Assembly: GCA_943908365.1 (NCBI GenBank)
Contig: CALTTH010000002.1
Coordinates: 1-64,000 of the forward strand
Direction of reading: 5' to 3'
From: an uncultured Hyphomicrobiales bacterium
GTDB lineage: Bacteria > Pseudomonadota > Alphaproteobacteria > Rhizobiales > Rhizobiaceae
Length of the DNA: 64,000 nucleotides
Shown: positions 1 to 7,358 of the stretch, in pieces
Layout of the letters: each line of letters starts with the position of its first letter
Position numbering within the stretch: the first letter of the stretch is position 1
Program-made: the position numbers and the translations under genes
Notes under the pieces: model-generated
Database searches by the model: none
Told to the model about the DNA's origin: nothing
The model's input: the letters and a program-made list of their open reading frames with translations, nothing else

Positions 1-722
1 CCTTCATCGAGCTCGGCGGCCTGAAGGTCGGTAAGTTCTACAGCTGGTGGGACGACGACCTCTCCGGCGAGGCTGACGTTCTCTCCACAAACAGCCTGTT
101 CAACTCCATCCGTTACACCTACGACGCTGGTTCCTTCTGGGCTGGTATCTCGGTTGACGAACTGGAGGGCACTGGCAGCCAGTTCGCAACTGTCACGGGT
201 CCTGCTGTTGGCGGCATCTTCCCGGCTACCCAGGAACTTGACAACAACGTCGGCATCACGGGTGGCGTTGGCGGCAAGTTCGGCGGCGCAGCACTGCAGC
301 TGATCGGCTCCTACGACGTTGACCAGGAAGAAGGCGCTGTTCGCCTGATCGCAACGGCTGAAATTGGTCCTGGCACGCTCGGCCTGGCTGGTGTTTGGGC
401 TTCTGGCGCAAACGCTTACTACGCAGAGTCCGAGTGGGCAGTTGCTGCTGAATACGCCATCAAGGCAACTGATCGCCTCACGATCACCCCCGGCGCTCAG
501 TGGTTCGGCAACGTTGCTGATCGCGGCATTATCGTGGCTAATGGTAGCTCCGTTATCCTGGCTAACGACTTCTCGAACCGCGATGCATGGCAGGCTGGTA
601 TCACGGTTGATTACAAGATCACCGAAGGTCTCTCCACCAAGGTCGCAGTTAACTACTACGACGAAGACGGTGCAGACACCGACCAGTGGAACGGTTTCGT
701 TCGCCTTCAGCGTTCGTTCTAA
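1..722 (+). CDS. RopA-type outer-membrane porin, 3' part
   Basis: C-terminal part of a trimeric alpha-proteobacterial porin (porin_2 family) that forms a general diffusion channel in the outer membrane. The window opens inside the gene; the first whole codon is at base 3 and 239 residues remain. The sequence alternates polar and hydrophobic residues as expected for beta strands and ends in Phe (LQRSF), the usual C-terminal signal for outer-membrane assembly. Stretches such as FIELGGLKVGKFYSWWDDDL recur nearly unchanged in the next gene, so the two are tandem paralogues. A strong terminator follows at once. The missing 5' end means the signal peptide and first strands cannot be seen. Confidence 0.93.
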   Translation, partial: FIELGGLKVGKFYSWWDDDLSGEADVLSTNSLFNSIRYTYDAGSFWAGISVDELEGTGSQFATVTGPAVGGIFPATQELDNNVGITGGVGGKFGGAALQLIGSYDVDQEEGAVRLIATAEIGPGTLGLAGVWASGANAYYAESEWAVAAEYAIKATDRLTITPGAQWFGNVADRGIIVANGSSVILANDFSNRDAWQAGITVDYKITEGLSTKVAVNYYDEDGADTDQWNGFVRLQRSF

Positions 723-749
723 TCTAGTCTAACGTTTGTCAGACATGAG

Positions 750-775
750 AACCCGGCTCTTGAGCCGGGTTTTTA
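750..775 (+). terminator. Rho-independent terminator of the first porin
   Basis: A perfect 10-bp stem (AACCCGGCTC with GAGCCGGGTT) is followed by a run of T, 28 bases after the porin stop codon. It separates the two porin genes into independent transcripts. Confidence 0.9.
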
Positions 776-986
776 GTTTCGGTCAACGCCACGTCGGTCA
801 TGCAGTTCAGCTACAATCACATTTCGTTGTGCGTGCGCAACAGTCCCAAAAGAAGAAGATCGTAAGGTCTCCGAATTACCTTGATGCTTGTTGCGCTGCG
901 CTGCTTCTTTGCTTCTAATCGAACTCAAGAAGCAACGCATGCTTGCGATTTGGCCGCTGCTTCTCCTGATTCGCTTGGAGATCGAT

Positions 987-2048
987 ATGCACATCAAGAG
1001 CTTTTTGTTTGGTGCCGCCGCAGCACTCGCAACTGTGTCTAGCGCACATGCAGCCGACGCCATCGTGGCGGCTGAACCTGAGCCGCTCGAGTATGTTCGC
1101 GTTTGCGACGCATTTGGTACTGGCTTCTTCTACATTCCTGGCACCGAGACCTGCCTGAAGTTCGGCGGCTATATACGTTTCGAAACAGATTTCGGCCGTG
1201 ACGAGTCCGGCCCATCCGATTGGGATAGTTTCACACGCGCTCAGTTCGAAATGGATGTACGCTCGGACACGGAGCTTGGCGCTCTGCGAGGCTTCATAGG
1301 CTTCCGCGGTAATGCCGACTCGGGTGTTGGCGGTGTAACGGCTGGAACGTCCGGCAACCAGGGTTCTGGAGTATTCGTTGACCAAGCGTTCATTGAACTC
1401 GGCGGCCTCAAGGTTGGCAAGTTCTATAGCTGGTGGGATGACGATCTCTCTGGCGAGACGGATCTTCTCTCTTCCAACACCCTGTTTAACTCTATTCGTT
1501 ATTCCTACGACGCCGGTGCGTTCTCTGCCGGGATTTCGGTGGACGAGCTGGAAGGCGTCACATTCGTTGGCGATACCACGGTCGACAACAACGTCGGTAT
1601 CGCTGGAAGCCTTGCAGGCAAGTTCGGCTCGGCGACCCTGTCGCTCATTGGCGGTTACGATATTGATCGTGAAGACGGTGCTGTCCGCTTGATCGGCTCT
1701 TTTGATGTCGGCCCCGGTGCATTTAGCTTCGCTGGCGTTTATGCTTCCGGCGTCAATGCCTACGACGCGTTGTCTGAATGGGCTGTTGTTGCTGAATACG
1801 CTTACAAGGCGACCGACAAGCTGACCATCACGCCGGGCGTGCAATGGCTCGGCAACGTGGCGACAAAGGATGCAGCGTTCGACATCGTCAATACCGACTG
1901 GTCCAACAATGACGCTTGGACCGCTGGTCTAACGGTTGATTACAAGGTCGTGGAAGGCTTCACCACCAAGGTGACGGCGAACTATTATGACGAAGAAAAC
2001 CGTCCGGAGTTCTGGACAGGCTTCGTCCGTCTTCAGCGCGACTTCTAA
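987..2048 (+). CDS. RopA-type outer-membrane porin
   Basis: Complete porin of 353 residues, second of a tandem pair. I chose the ATG at 987 because GGAG lies 6 bases upstream (977-980) and the product then begins with a normal signal peptide (MHIKSFLFGAAAALATVSS, cleavage after AHA at about residue 22). The mature protein starts ADAIVAAEPEPLEYVRVCDA, typical of rhizobial porins, and has paired Cys residues in its N-terminal part (VCDAFG and ETCLKF). It ends in DF, the C-terminal aromatic signal for barrel insertion. It functions as a general porin in the outer membrane. It has its own 260-base upstream region and its own terminator, so the two porins can be expressed separately. Confidence 0.95.
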   Translation: MHIKSFLFGAAAALATVSSAHAADAIVAAEPEPLEYVRVCDAFGTGFFYIPGTETCLKFGGYIRFETDFGRDESGPSDWDSFTRAQFEMDVRSDTELGALRGFIGFRGNADSGVGGVTAGTSGNQGSGVFVDQAFIELGGLKVGKFYSWWDDDLSGETDLLSSNTLFNSIRYSYDAGAFSAGISVDELEGVTFVGDTTVDNNVGIAGSLAGKFGSATLSLIGGYDIDREDGAVRLIGSFDVGPGAFSFAGVYASGVNAYDALSEWAVVAEYAYKATDKLTITPGVQWLGNVATKDAAFDIVNTDWSNNDAWTAGLTVDYKVVEGFTTKVTANYYDEENRPEFWTGFVRLQRDF

Positions 2049-2070
2049 TTATAGGTCCAATGCTATGACA

Positions 2071-2100
2071 AAGCCCGGCCTCGCGCCGGGCTTTTCGTTT
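2071..2100 (+). terminator. Rho-independent terminator of the second porin
   Basis: A 9-bp GC-rich stem (AAGCCCGGC with GCCGGGCTT) and a T-rich tail lie 22 bases after the porin stop. Confidence 0.9.
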
Positions 2101-2393
2101 TAAAAGGAGCGACTGATGGCCAGTGATGGCAGCGCGAGCTAAGGCTTACGCTAAAGAGGCGCCCGCGGTGCGGCGAGGATGAGCGCTGGGGACTTGGCTT
2201 GAAGCGTAGGAAGTTCACCCTGAAATCCTGTTCGATTTCGAGGCATGTTAAGAAAAAGTGAACACAGGTTTTGCGATAGCGACATGCTGGAGACAAAGCG
2301 TAAAGAGTGACCCTGAAACATCGCAACCCGCTTTAGTTCTTGCGCAACATGATCGAGGCTCTCCAAAGACCGCCAGGTTTCAGCCTCCACGCT
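2101..2393. other. intergenic region between porin and slt
   Basis: About 290 bases without a supportable gene, between the porin terminator and the 3' end of the convergent slt gene. Its only recognisable content is a type A intergenic repeat at 2241-2336; the remainder shows nothing I can name. Confidence 0.6.
2241..2336 (+). repeat. type A bipartite intergenic repeat, copy 1
   Basis: First half begins GGCATG and carries GTTTTGCGATAGCGACATGC; second half begins AAAGCGTAAAGAGTGA and ends in CGCTTTA. The same two halves in the same order occur at 20508-20614, 21214-21425 and 31713-31820. Each half is bounded by a short inverted repeat (GCATG/CATGC and AAAGCG/CGCTTT). Confidence 0.75.
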
Positions 2394-4469
2394 TCAACCT
2401 GCGCGCCCGTTCCTCAGATCGCTGACGATATCCGCTTGTTGACCAAGCCTCGTTTTGTAGACCTGATAGTTTTCCATCACGCGCTGAACGTAGTTGCGCG
2501 TCTCGGGGAACGGGATACGTTCGATCCAATCCACAACCTCGTCGATCGGTTTTCCGCGCGGATCCCCGTAGCGGGCGATCCATTCCGGTACGCGCTTTGG
2601 CCCGGCATTATAGGCGATGAAGGTGAGGATGTAGGAGCCGCCGAAGCTGTCGATCTGCTCACCGAGATAGTGAGCGCCGAGCGTGGCGTTATATCCGGCA
2701 TCCGTTGTCAGTTTCGCTTGTGTATAGGCCATGCCATGGCGGCTAGCCACGCCCTTGGCTGTTCCCGGCAGAAGTTGAAGAAGACCACGCGCATTGGCAG
2801 GCGAAACGGCCGCCGGGTTGAAGGCGCTTTCCTGTCTGGCAATAGCATAGGCAAGGGCCTTGCCCGATCCGGAAATATTGGCGCTCACCGGGATGACGCC
2901 GATGGGGTAGGCGAGGGCGGCGGCATCAATGCCGCGACTGAAGGCCGTCTTGCCGATCTGTAAAGAGACCTGATGATTGTTGTTACGCTCGGCGCGTGAC
3001 GCGAGGATTGCCAGTTCACCGGGGCTGTCGATCTGCTCCGCCAGCGCGCGGTAAATCCCGTCTGCGCGCCAGCTGTAGCCCGCCGCCTCAAGCCGCTCGA
3101 TGGCACGCACCGCTTCGCGGCCAGTAAAGCGATTGCGATCGGCAGCACTTGGCGAGGGGTAGGTGACGTTGAGAGTCGTCACGCCGATGCGTGCGGCGGC
3201 AAGCTGGCCGTAAAATGTACCGGGATGAGATGCGGCCTTCGAGAAATAGTCGCGCGCCTGGCCCGGTCCTCCGGCCTCGGCAGCACGTCCAAGCCAGTAA
3301 TAGGCGCGGGAGGCGGAAAGAGGTCGATTGGACGTGGCAAGAAGAGCATTGAAGTGCTGTGCGGCAAGCGCCGGGTCGTGCATCGCGCGTAGAGCGTACC
3401 ACCCGGCATGGAACTCCGCATCCGCGACATCGACGGGCGAGGTTGCGGAATGGTTGGCCACCACGCGATAAGCGCTCTGGAAATCACCGAGATCCGCAAG
3501 CCCTCGCGCGATGATCCGGCGCTCGTTCCACCACTCTCCAGGATTGACAAGCTTGCCGCTCTCCTTCGGTGCGCGCGCCAGAAGCTTTGCAGCATCTTCG
3601 TATTTTTGCTGATGACGGAGGTTTTCGATCTGGGCGAAGAGATAGACGGGATCGTTCCGCCAGGAGGCTTCGACGGCATTCAACAAGGCTGGCGCATTGC
3701 TGGCGCGTTGAAGAACGGCGGCCCAGGCTTTGTAAAGCGACTGCGCCTTGCCGAGATCGCCAAACCGCTTGGCCTGGCTGACACGGCTGCGATACATGAG
3801 GTAGTCCATCCGGGCCTTATGATCGGCAGGCGACAGGACGCCACCGAATTCGGCGATCACCCGATCTTCCAGATCGGTATCCATGCCTTCGCTCACCCAC
3901 AACTGGCGAATGAGTTGCTGGGCACGTTGGGCGTTGCCGGATGAGGTGAGCGCCTGAGCGAGCGCAATTGTGCCCTCTGGCGTCTCGGGTCTGGACGAAC
4001 CAAATGCGGTCAGCACCTGTGCAGCGGAGGGATTTTCCCGAAGCATCGCGCGTTCAGAATTGGCTCTTAGCGTAGAAAGGCCCGGCCAGCCTTCCAACTC
4101 CCGTTGAGCCGCCGTAATTTCTGCCGAGGAAACGTCCCTCTGGCCAGATATGGCGATAGCCCAGGTCAGGATGTGGCGATCAAGGCTTGTGGCCGGCAGG
4201 CTGTTGCGAATAGCAATTGCCCCGCTGGCGTTTCTGTTGGACAACGCGTCGAGGCCTGCTTTGAGTTGGGAGACGTCAATCGGGTTTGCCGGCCGGATGA
4301 TCGAGCCCGTGACCTCAGGTGAGGCGGGCAGGAACGCGGGAACGGCAGGAGCGTTGGGGCGCGCAAAGGGCAGGGGAACGACGCCTTCTGACGCCGGTCC
4401 CGCCCACGCGCTCCAGACGGCGGCGACCACGCCTGCTGCCATCAAACCAAAAACTGCTGTTTTCTTCAT
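2394..4469 (-). CDS. slt: soluble lytic murein transglycosylase
   Basis: Periplasmic enzyme that cleaves the MurNAc-GlcNAc bond of peptidoglycan with formation of a 1,6-anhydro end. The 691-residue product has an N-terminal signal sequence (cleavage near residue 23, AWAG), a long helical region of TPR-like or U-type repeats (about 60-510), and a C-terminal SLT domain (about 535-670). The catalytic Glu is E547 in IARQESAFNP, followed by the family motifs GLLQLLPGTAK and AYNAGP. Length matches the Slt70 class. The gene is alone on its strand, with type A and type B repeats on either side. Confidence 0.93.
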   Translation of the reverse strand: MKKTAVFGLMAAGVVAAVWSAWAGPASEGVVPLPFARPNAPAVPAFLPASPEVTGSIIRPANPIDVSQLKAGLDALSNRNASGAIAIRNSLPATSLDRHILTWAIAISGQRDVSSAEITAAQRELEGWPGLSTLRANSERAMLRENPSAAQVLTAFGSSRPETPEGTIALAQALTSSGNAQRAQQLIRQLWVSEGMDTDLEDRVIAEFGGVLSPADHKARMDYLMYRSRVSQAKRFGDLGKAQSLYKAWAAVLQRASNAPALLNAVEASWRNDPVYLFAQIENLRHQQKYEDAAKLLARAPKESGKLVNPGEWWNERRIIARGLADLGDFQSAYRVVANHSATSPVDVADAEFHAGWYALRAMHDPALAAQHFNALLATSNRPLSASRAYYWLGRAAEAGGPGQARDYFSKAASHPGTFYGQLAAARIGVTTLNVTYPSPSAADRNRFTGREAVRAIERLEAAGYSWRADGIYRALAEQIDSPGELAILASRAERNNNHQVSLQIGKTAFSRGIDAAALAYPIGVIPVSANISGSGKALAYAIARQESAFNPAAVSPANARGLLQLLPGTAKGVASRHGMAYTQAKLTTDAGYNATLGAHYLGEQIDSFGGSYILTFIAYNAGPKRVPEWIARYGDPRGKPIDEVVDWIERIPFPETRNYVQRVMENYQVYKTRLGQQADIVSDLRNGRAG

Positions 4470-4539
4470 CCCTTACTCACCAGCGGACCATACTGAATAC
4501 GATTGCAACTCTATCTCAAAAGACAAAAAGCTGTGGCTT

Positions 4540-4642
4540 AGAGCGCCGTGCGTCTTATTTTATGCACTAAGGACGCTCTCACCCTTTGAACGACACATCG
4601 CGCTTTTCCGAAAAGCGCTTCCAATTTTCGGGCCGATGCTGT
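4540..4642 (+). repeat. type B two-palindrome intergenic repeat, copy 1
   Basis: About 103 bp starting AGAGCGCCGTGCGTC and ending GGGCCGATGCTGT. It consists of a left palindrome (AGAGCGCC ... GGACGCTCT) and a right palindrome (TTTTCCGAAAAGCGC ... TTTTCGGG). Copies of equal length lie at 21284-21386 and 53536-53639. Size and architecture match the RIME1 class described from rhizobia, although I cannot align it to the published consensus here. Confidence 0.85.
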
Positions 4643-4733
4643 TGCGCCATCCGCGTTTCCCGTCGCCCATGTGCGGGAAGCTCCACATAATGTCGCCCTT
4701 GCGTCCATTAGCTGCTCGTAGCCTTAACGAAAC

Positions 4734-4748
4734 CTTAAGCGAACGCTT
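4734..4748 (+). promoter_or_regulatory. CtrA-type binding box
   Basis: TTAA, seven bases, TTAA: a perfect match to the CtrA consensus of alpha-proteobacteria. It lies 225 bases before the dapA start and 265 bases before the slt start on the other strand, so it could serve either. One isolated match could also arise by chance. Confidence 0.4.
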
Positions 4749-4972
4749 CGCATTCGATCAAATTTCGGTAACATTGCGCTCACCAAACGCTTCAAACCAA
4801 TCATCTGTGTGATGACACTGGGTGCCGGTCCAGGCCAAGAAACTATTTACGTTTCCTGGACGAAAGCCTCGGTTAAACGCTTGTGGGGCGACTGGCTCCC
4901 AACTAATGTGACAACCGTTTTAACCACGGAATGCGGCTGAAGCATGGACTGGCTTACCGCAAGGAGTTTTGC

Positions 4973-5857
4973 ATGTTCAAGGGATCTATTCCCGCCCTGA
5001 TTACGCCGTTCACCGCCGATGGGGCAGTGGACGAAACGGCTTTCGCCGCCCATGTGGAGTGGCAGATTGCCGAAGGCAGCAGCGGCCTTGTGCCCGTCGG
5101 CACCACGGGAGAGTCACCGACCCTGTCGCATGACGAGCATAAACGTGTGGTCGAGTTGTGCGTCGAGGTCGCGGCGAAGAGGGTCCCGGTCATTGCCGGT
5201 GCTGGCTCCAACAATACCAGTGAGGCGATCGAGCTTGCACTGCACGCGCAGGAAGTAGGCGCAGATGCGCTTCTGGTCGTCACGCCCTATTACAACAAGC
5301 CGACGCAGAAAGGGCTCTTTGCGCACTTTTCCGCTGTCGCGGAAGCGGTCGATCTCCCCATCATCATCTATAACATCCCGCCACGCTCGGTGATCGATAT
5401 GATGCCGGAAACGATGGGTGCGCTCGTCAAGGCGCACAAGAATATCGTGGGCGTCAAGGACGCCACCGGCAAGCTCGATCGCGTTTCCGAGCAGCGCATT
5501 CATTGCGGCAAGGAGTTTGTGCAATTGTCGGGAGAAGATGGTACGGCGCTGGGTTTCAACGCCCATGGCGGCGTCGGCTGTATCTCGGTCACTGCCAACG
5601 TTGCGCCCCGCCTCTGTGCCGAGTTTCAGGCAGCCATGGCTGCTGGCGACTACGCACTGGCGCTCGACTATCAGGATCGTCTGATGCCGCTCCATAGGGC
5701 CATCTTCACGGAGCCCGGCGTCTGCGGCACCAAATATGCGATCTCCAGGACGCGCAATGGAAGCCGCAAGGTCCGCTCGCCACTGATGGACACATTGGAG
5801 CCATCGACAGAAGCGGCAATCGATGCAGCCCTCAAGCATGCAGGCTTGTTGAACTGA
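4973..5857 (+). CDS. dapA: 4-hydroxy-tetrahydrodipicolinate synthase
   Basis: Condenses pyruvate with aspartate semialdehyde in the first step specific to lysine and diaminopimelate synthesis. The ATG at 4973 follows AAGGAG by 6 bases and gives 294 residues, the normal length. The Schiff-base lysine is K162 in VGVKDATGK; the catalytic Tyr is Y133 in IIYNIPPR; the GTTGE pyruvate-binding loop (43-47) is present. The protein is a cytosolic TIM barrel. smpB follows 138 bases downstream on the same strand. Confidence 0.97.
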   Translation: MFKGSIPALITPFTADGAVDETAFAAHVEWQIAEGSSGLVPVGTTGESPTLSHDEHKRVVELCVEVAAKRVPVIAGAGSNNTSEAIELALHAQEVGADALLVVTPYYNKPTQKGLFAHFSAVAEAVDLPIIIYNIPPRSVIDMMPETMGALVKAHKNIVGVKDATGKLDRVSEQRIHCGKEFVQLSGEDGTALGFNAHGGVGCISVTANVAPRLCAEFQAAMAAGDYALALDYQDRLMPLHRAIFTEPGVCGTKYAISRTRNGSRKVRSPLMDTLEPSTEAAIDAALKHAGLLN

Positions 5858-5995
5858 GCACGGCAAAGCGCCTGTACGGATGCGATAAGACAGATGCGCC
5901 CAAGCCGCGCATCTTCCCTTTCGGCACCGCTTTGATTACATAAGCGCCGAAAGCCGCACATTGCTCGATGTGCGGGCAGAGAAGTGGATCAGGAT

Positions 5996-6475
5996 ATGGC
6001 CCCCAAAGGCAGCCAGCGCATCGTAAACAAGGTCGTCGCGGAAAACCGCAAGGCGCGCTTTAATTACGAGATACTCGACACCTACGAGGCGGGGCTGGTG
6101 CTGACCGGCACCGAGGTGAAATCGTTGCGCGAGGGCAAGGCCAATATTGCCGAATCCTACGCGTCCGACGAAGGCGATGAGATCTGGCTGATTAACTCGC
6201 ACCTGCCTGAGTACCTTCAGGCGAACCGCTTTAATCATGAGCCCCGCCGCCGCCGTAAGTTGCTCCTCAACAAGCGGGAGATCAACCGTTTGCGTGCCGG
6301 GATCAACCGTGATGGCATGACCCTCGTACCATTGAAGATCTACTTCAACGACAAGGGACGTGCGAAGCTCGAACTCGCCTTGGCGAAGGGCAAAAAACTC
6401 CATGACAAGCGCGAGACGGAGAGGGAGCGGGACTGGAACCGGCAAAAATCCAGGCTGCTGAAAACAGGCGGTTGA
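5996..6475 (+). CDS. smpB: SsrA-binding protein SmpB
   Basis: Binds tmRNA and brings it to stalled ribosomes for trans-translation. The 159-residue product beginning MAPKGSQR has the conserved core NRKARFNYEI, EAGLVLTGTEVKSLREG and the basic C-terminal tail (KRETERERDWNRQKSR) that enters the mRNA channel. I chose the ATG at 5996 because MAPK is the usual rhizobial N-terminus; an in-frame GTG at 5984 would add four residues. The tmRNA gene itself is not visible in this window. Confidence 0.96.
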   Translation: MAPKGSQRIVNKVVAENRKARFNYEILDTYEAGLVLTGTEVKSLREGKANIAESYASDEGDEIWLINSHLPEYLQANRFNHEPRRRRKLLLNKREINRLRAGINRDGMTLVPLKIYFNDKGRAKLELALAKGKKLHDKRETERERDWNRQKSRLLKTGG

Positions 6476-6842
6476 GGGGAGCATGCGGCTAACGTTGAAA
6501 CCGCGCCTATCGAGCCGGAGCCGCGCTGCTCGGAGTCGATTTGTTAATAGATCATTATCTATGGCCGGAAGTTTAAAGTCGGCTGACCAAATTCATTGTT
6601 ACCATTGGAAAAGGAAACGCTAGGAGAGAGTGCCTCAAGGCTTCTCGCATAGGATGATTCTTTTCCCGGTGTCTAAGTAATGTAAAGACGCGTATTATGA
6701 GCCATACGACCATTCGCCTCGTCTCTATGGATCGAAACTGCGCGAAGATAGTTCAATACATTCTAATTTATAATAACCTAAAAAACGGAGGCCGTGGAGC
6801 GGTCTCGCCTCCGTCTCAATCCGGCTAGAAGGGCGTGCTCCA
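6476..6842. other. AT-richer intergenic region before the secreted protein gene
   Basis: About 370 bases, visibly richer in A and T than the flanks. A small imperfect hairpin lies near 6626-6646 (GAGAG ... TTCTC). An inverted repeat at 6786-6813 (CGGAGGC with GCCTCCG) sits 30 bases before the next start codon. No protein gene is supportable. Promoter elements for the following gene must lie here, but none is clear enough to mark. Confidence 0.5.
6786..6813 (+). promoter_or_regulatory. inverted repeat in the leader of the 6843 gene
   Basis: CGGAGGC and GCCTCCG separated by 14 bases, ending 29 bases before the start codon. It could be a leader hairpin or an operator; the sequence does not decide. 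Confidence 0.35.
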
Positions 6843-7349
6843 ATGACTATCATTCGCTTCATTCTCTGCCTCCTGCTGTTCGGTGTCTCCTCTGCGGGCG
6901 GATATGCCAAAGACTTTCCGGCGCCCAAGGGAAAGCCGATTCTCACCATCTCAGGCAATATCAGCAACACCAACGTCAACGGCACGGCGCAGTTCGATCG
7001 TGACGCGCTGGAAGAGATGGGGTTGGTTACCGTGGAAACCCAGACTCCATGGTACGAGACGCGTGTTCGTTTTGAAGGTGTTTCCATGGCGAAGCTCATG
7101 GAGTTCGTGGGCGCCAAGGGAGAAACCGTCAAGGCCGTGGCGCTGAACGACTATGTCAGCACAATTCCCGTTAGGGATTTCACCCGGTACAATGTCATTC
7201 TTGCCATGAAGCGAGACGGGGCATATATGCAGGTCAGGGATAAAGGACCGCTCTTCATCATATATCCCTATGATAGCATGCAAGAACTTCAGTCGCAGAC
7301 CTACTACACGCGCTCCGCTTGGCAAGTGGCCAGACTCATAGTTGAATAA
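6843..7349 (+). CDS. secreted molybdopterin-binding-fold-like protein
   Basis: 168 residues with a signal peptide (first about 22 residues, ending GGYAKD). The mature part (SISGNI-like opening, FDRDALEEMG, TPWYETRVRFEGVSMAKLMEFVG, a VALNDYVSTIPV strand, KGPLFIIYPYD) resembles the oxidoreductase molybdopterin-binding domain seen in SUOX/YedY relatives, in a short stand-alone form. I see no obvious cofactor Cys, so cofactor binding is doubtful. It lies 9 bases before a membrane GGDEF-EAL gene whose sensor part faces the periplasm, suggesting that it feeds a signal to that protein. The family assignment is moderate; the function is inference. Confidence 0.75.
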   Translation: MTIIRFILCLLLFGVSSAGGYAKDFPAPKGKPILTISGNISNTNVNGTAQFDRDALEEMGLVTVETQTPWYETRVRFEGVSMAKLMEFVGAKGETVKAVALNDYVSTIPVRDFTRYNVILAMKRDGAYMQVRDKGPLFIIYPYDSMQELQSQTYYTRSAWQVARLIVE

Positions 7350-7358
7350 AGGTGACAT

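Larger units (their letters stand above)
4470..4972. other. divergent intergenic region slt/dapA
   Basis: About 500 bases between the divergent slt and dapA genes. It contains a type B repeat (4540-4642), a perfect CtrA-type box (4734-4748) and the dapA ribosome binding site AAGGAG (4961-4966). I found no coding sequence with a credible start or protein character. Confidence 0.7.

Noticed and set aside
773..1063. Minus-strand reading frame across the second porin leader
   Set aside because: It overlaps the porin signal peptide and terminator region, has no ribosome site and no protein-like pattern.
5996..6842. A tmRNA gene near smpB
   Set aside because: No tag-coding sequence or paired acceptor ends could be found in the flanks.
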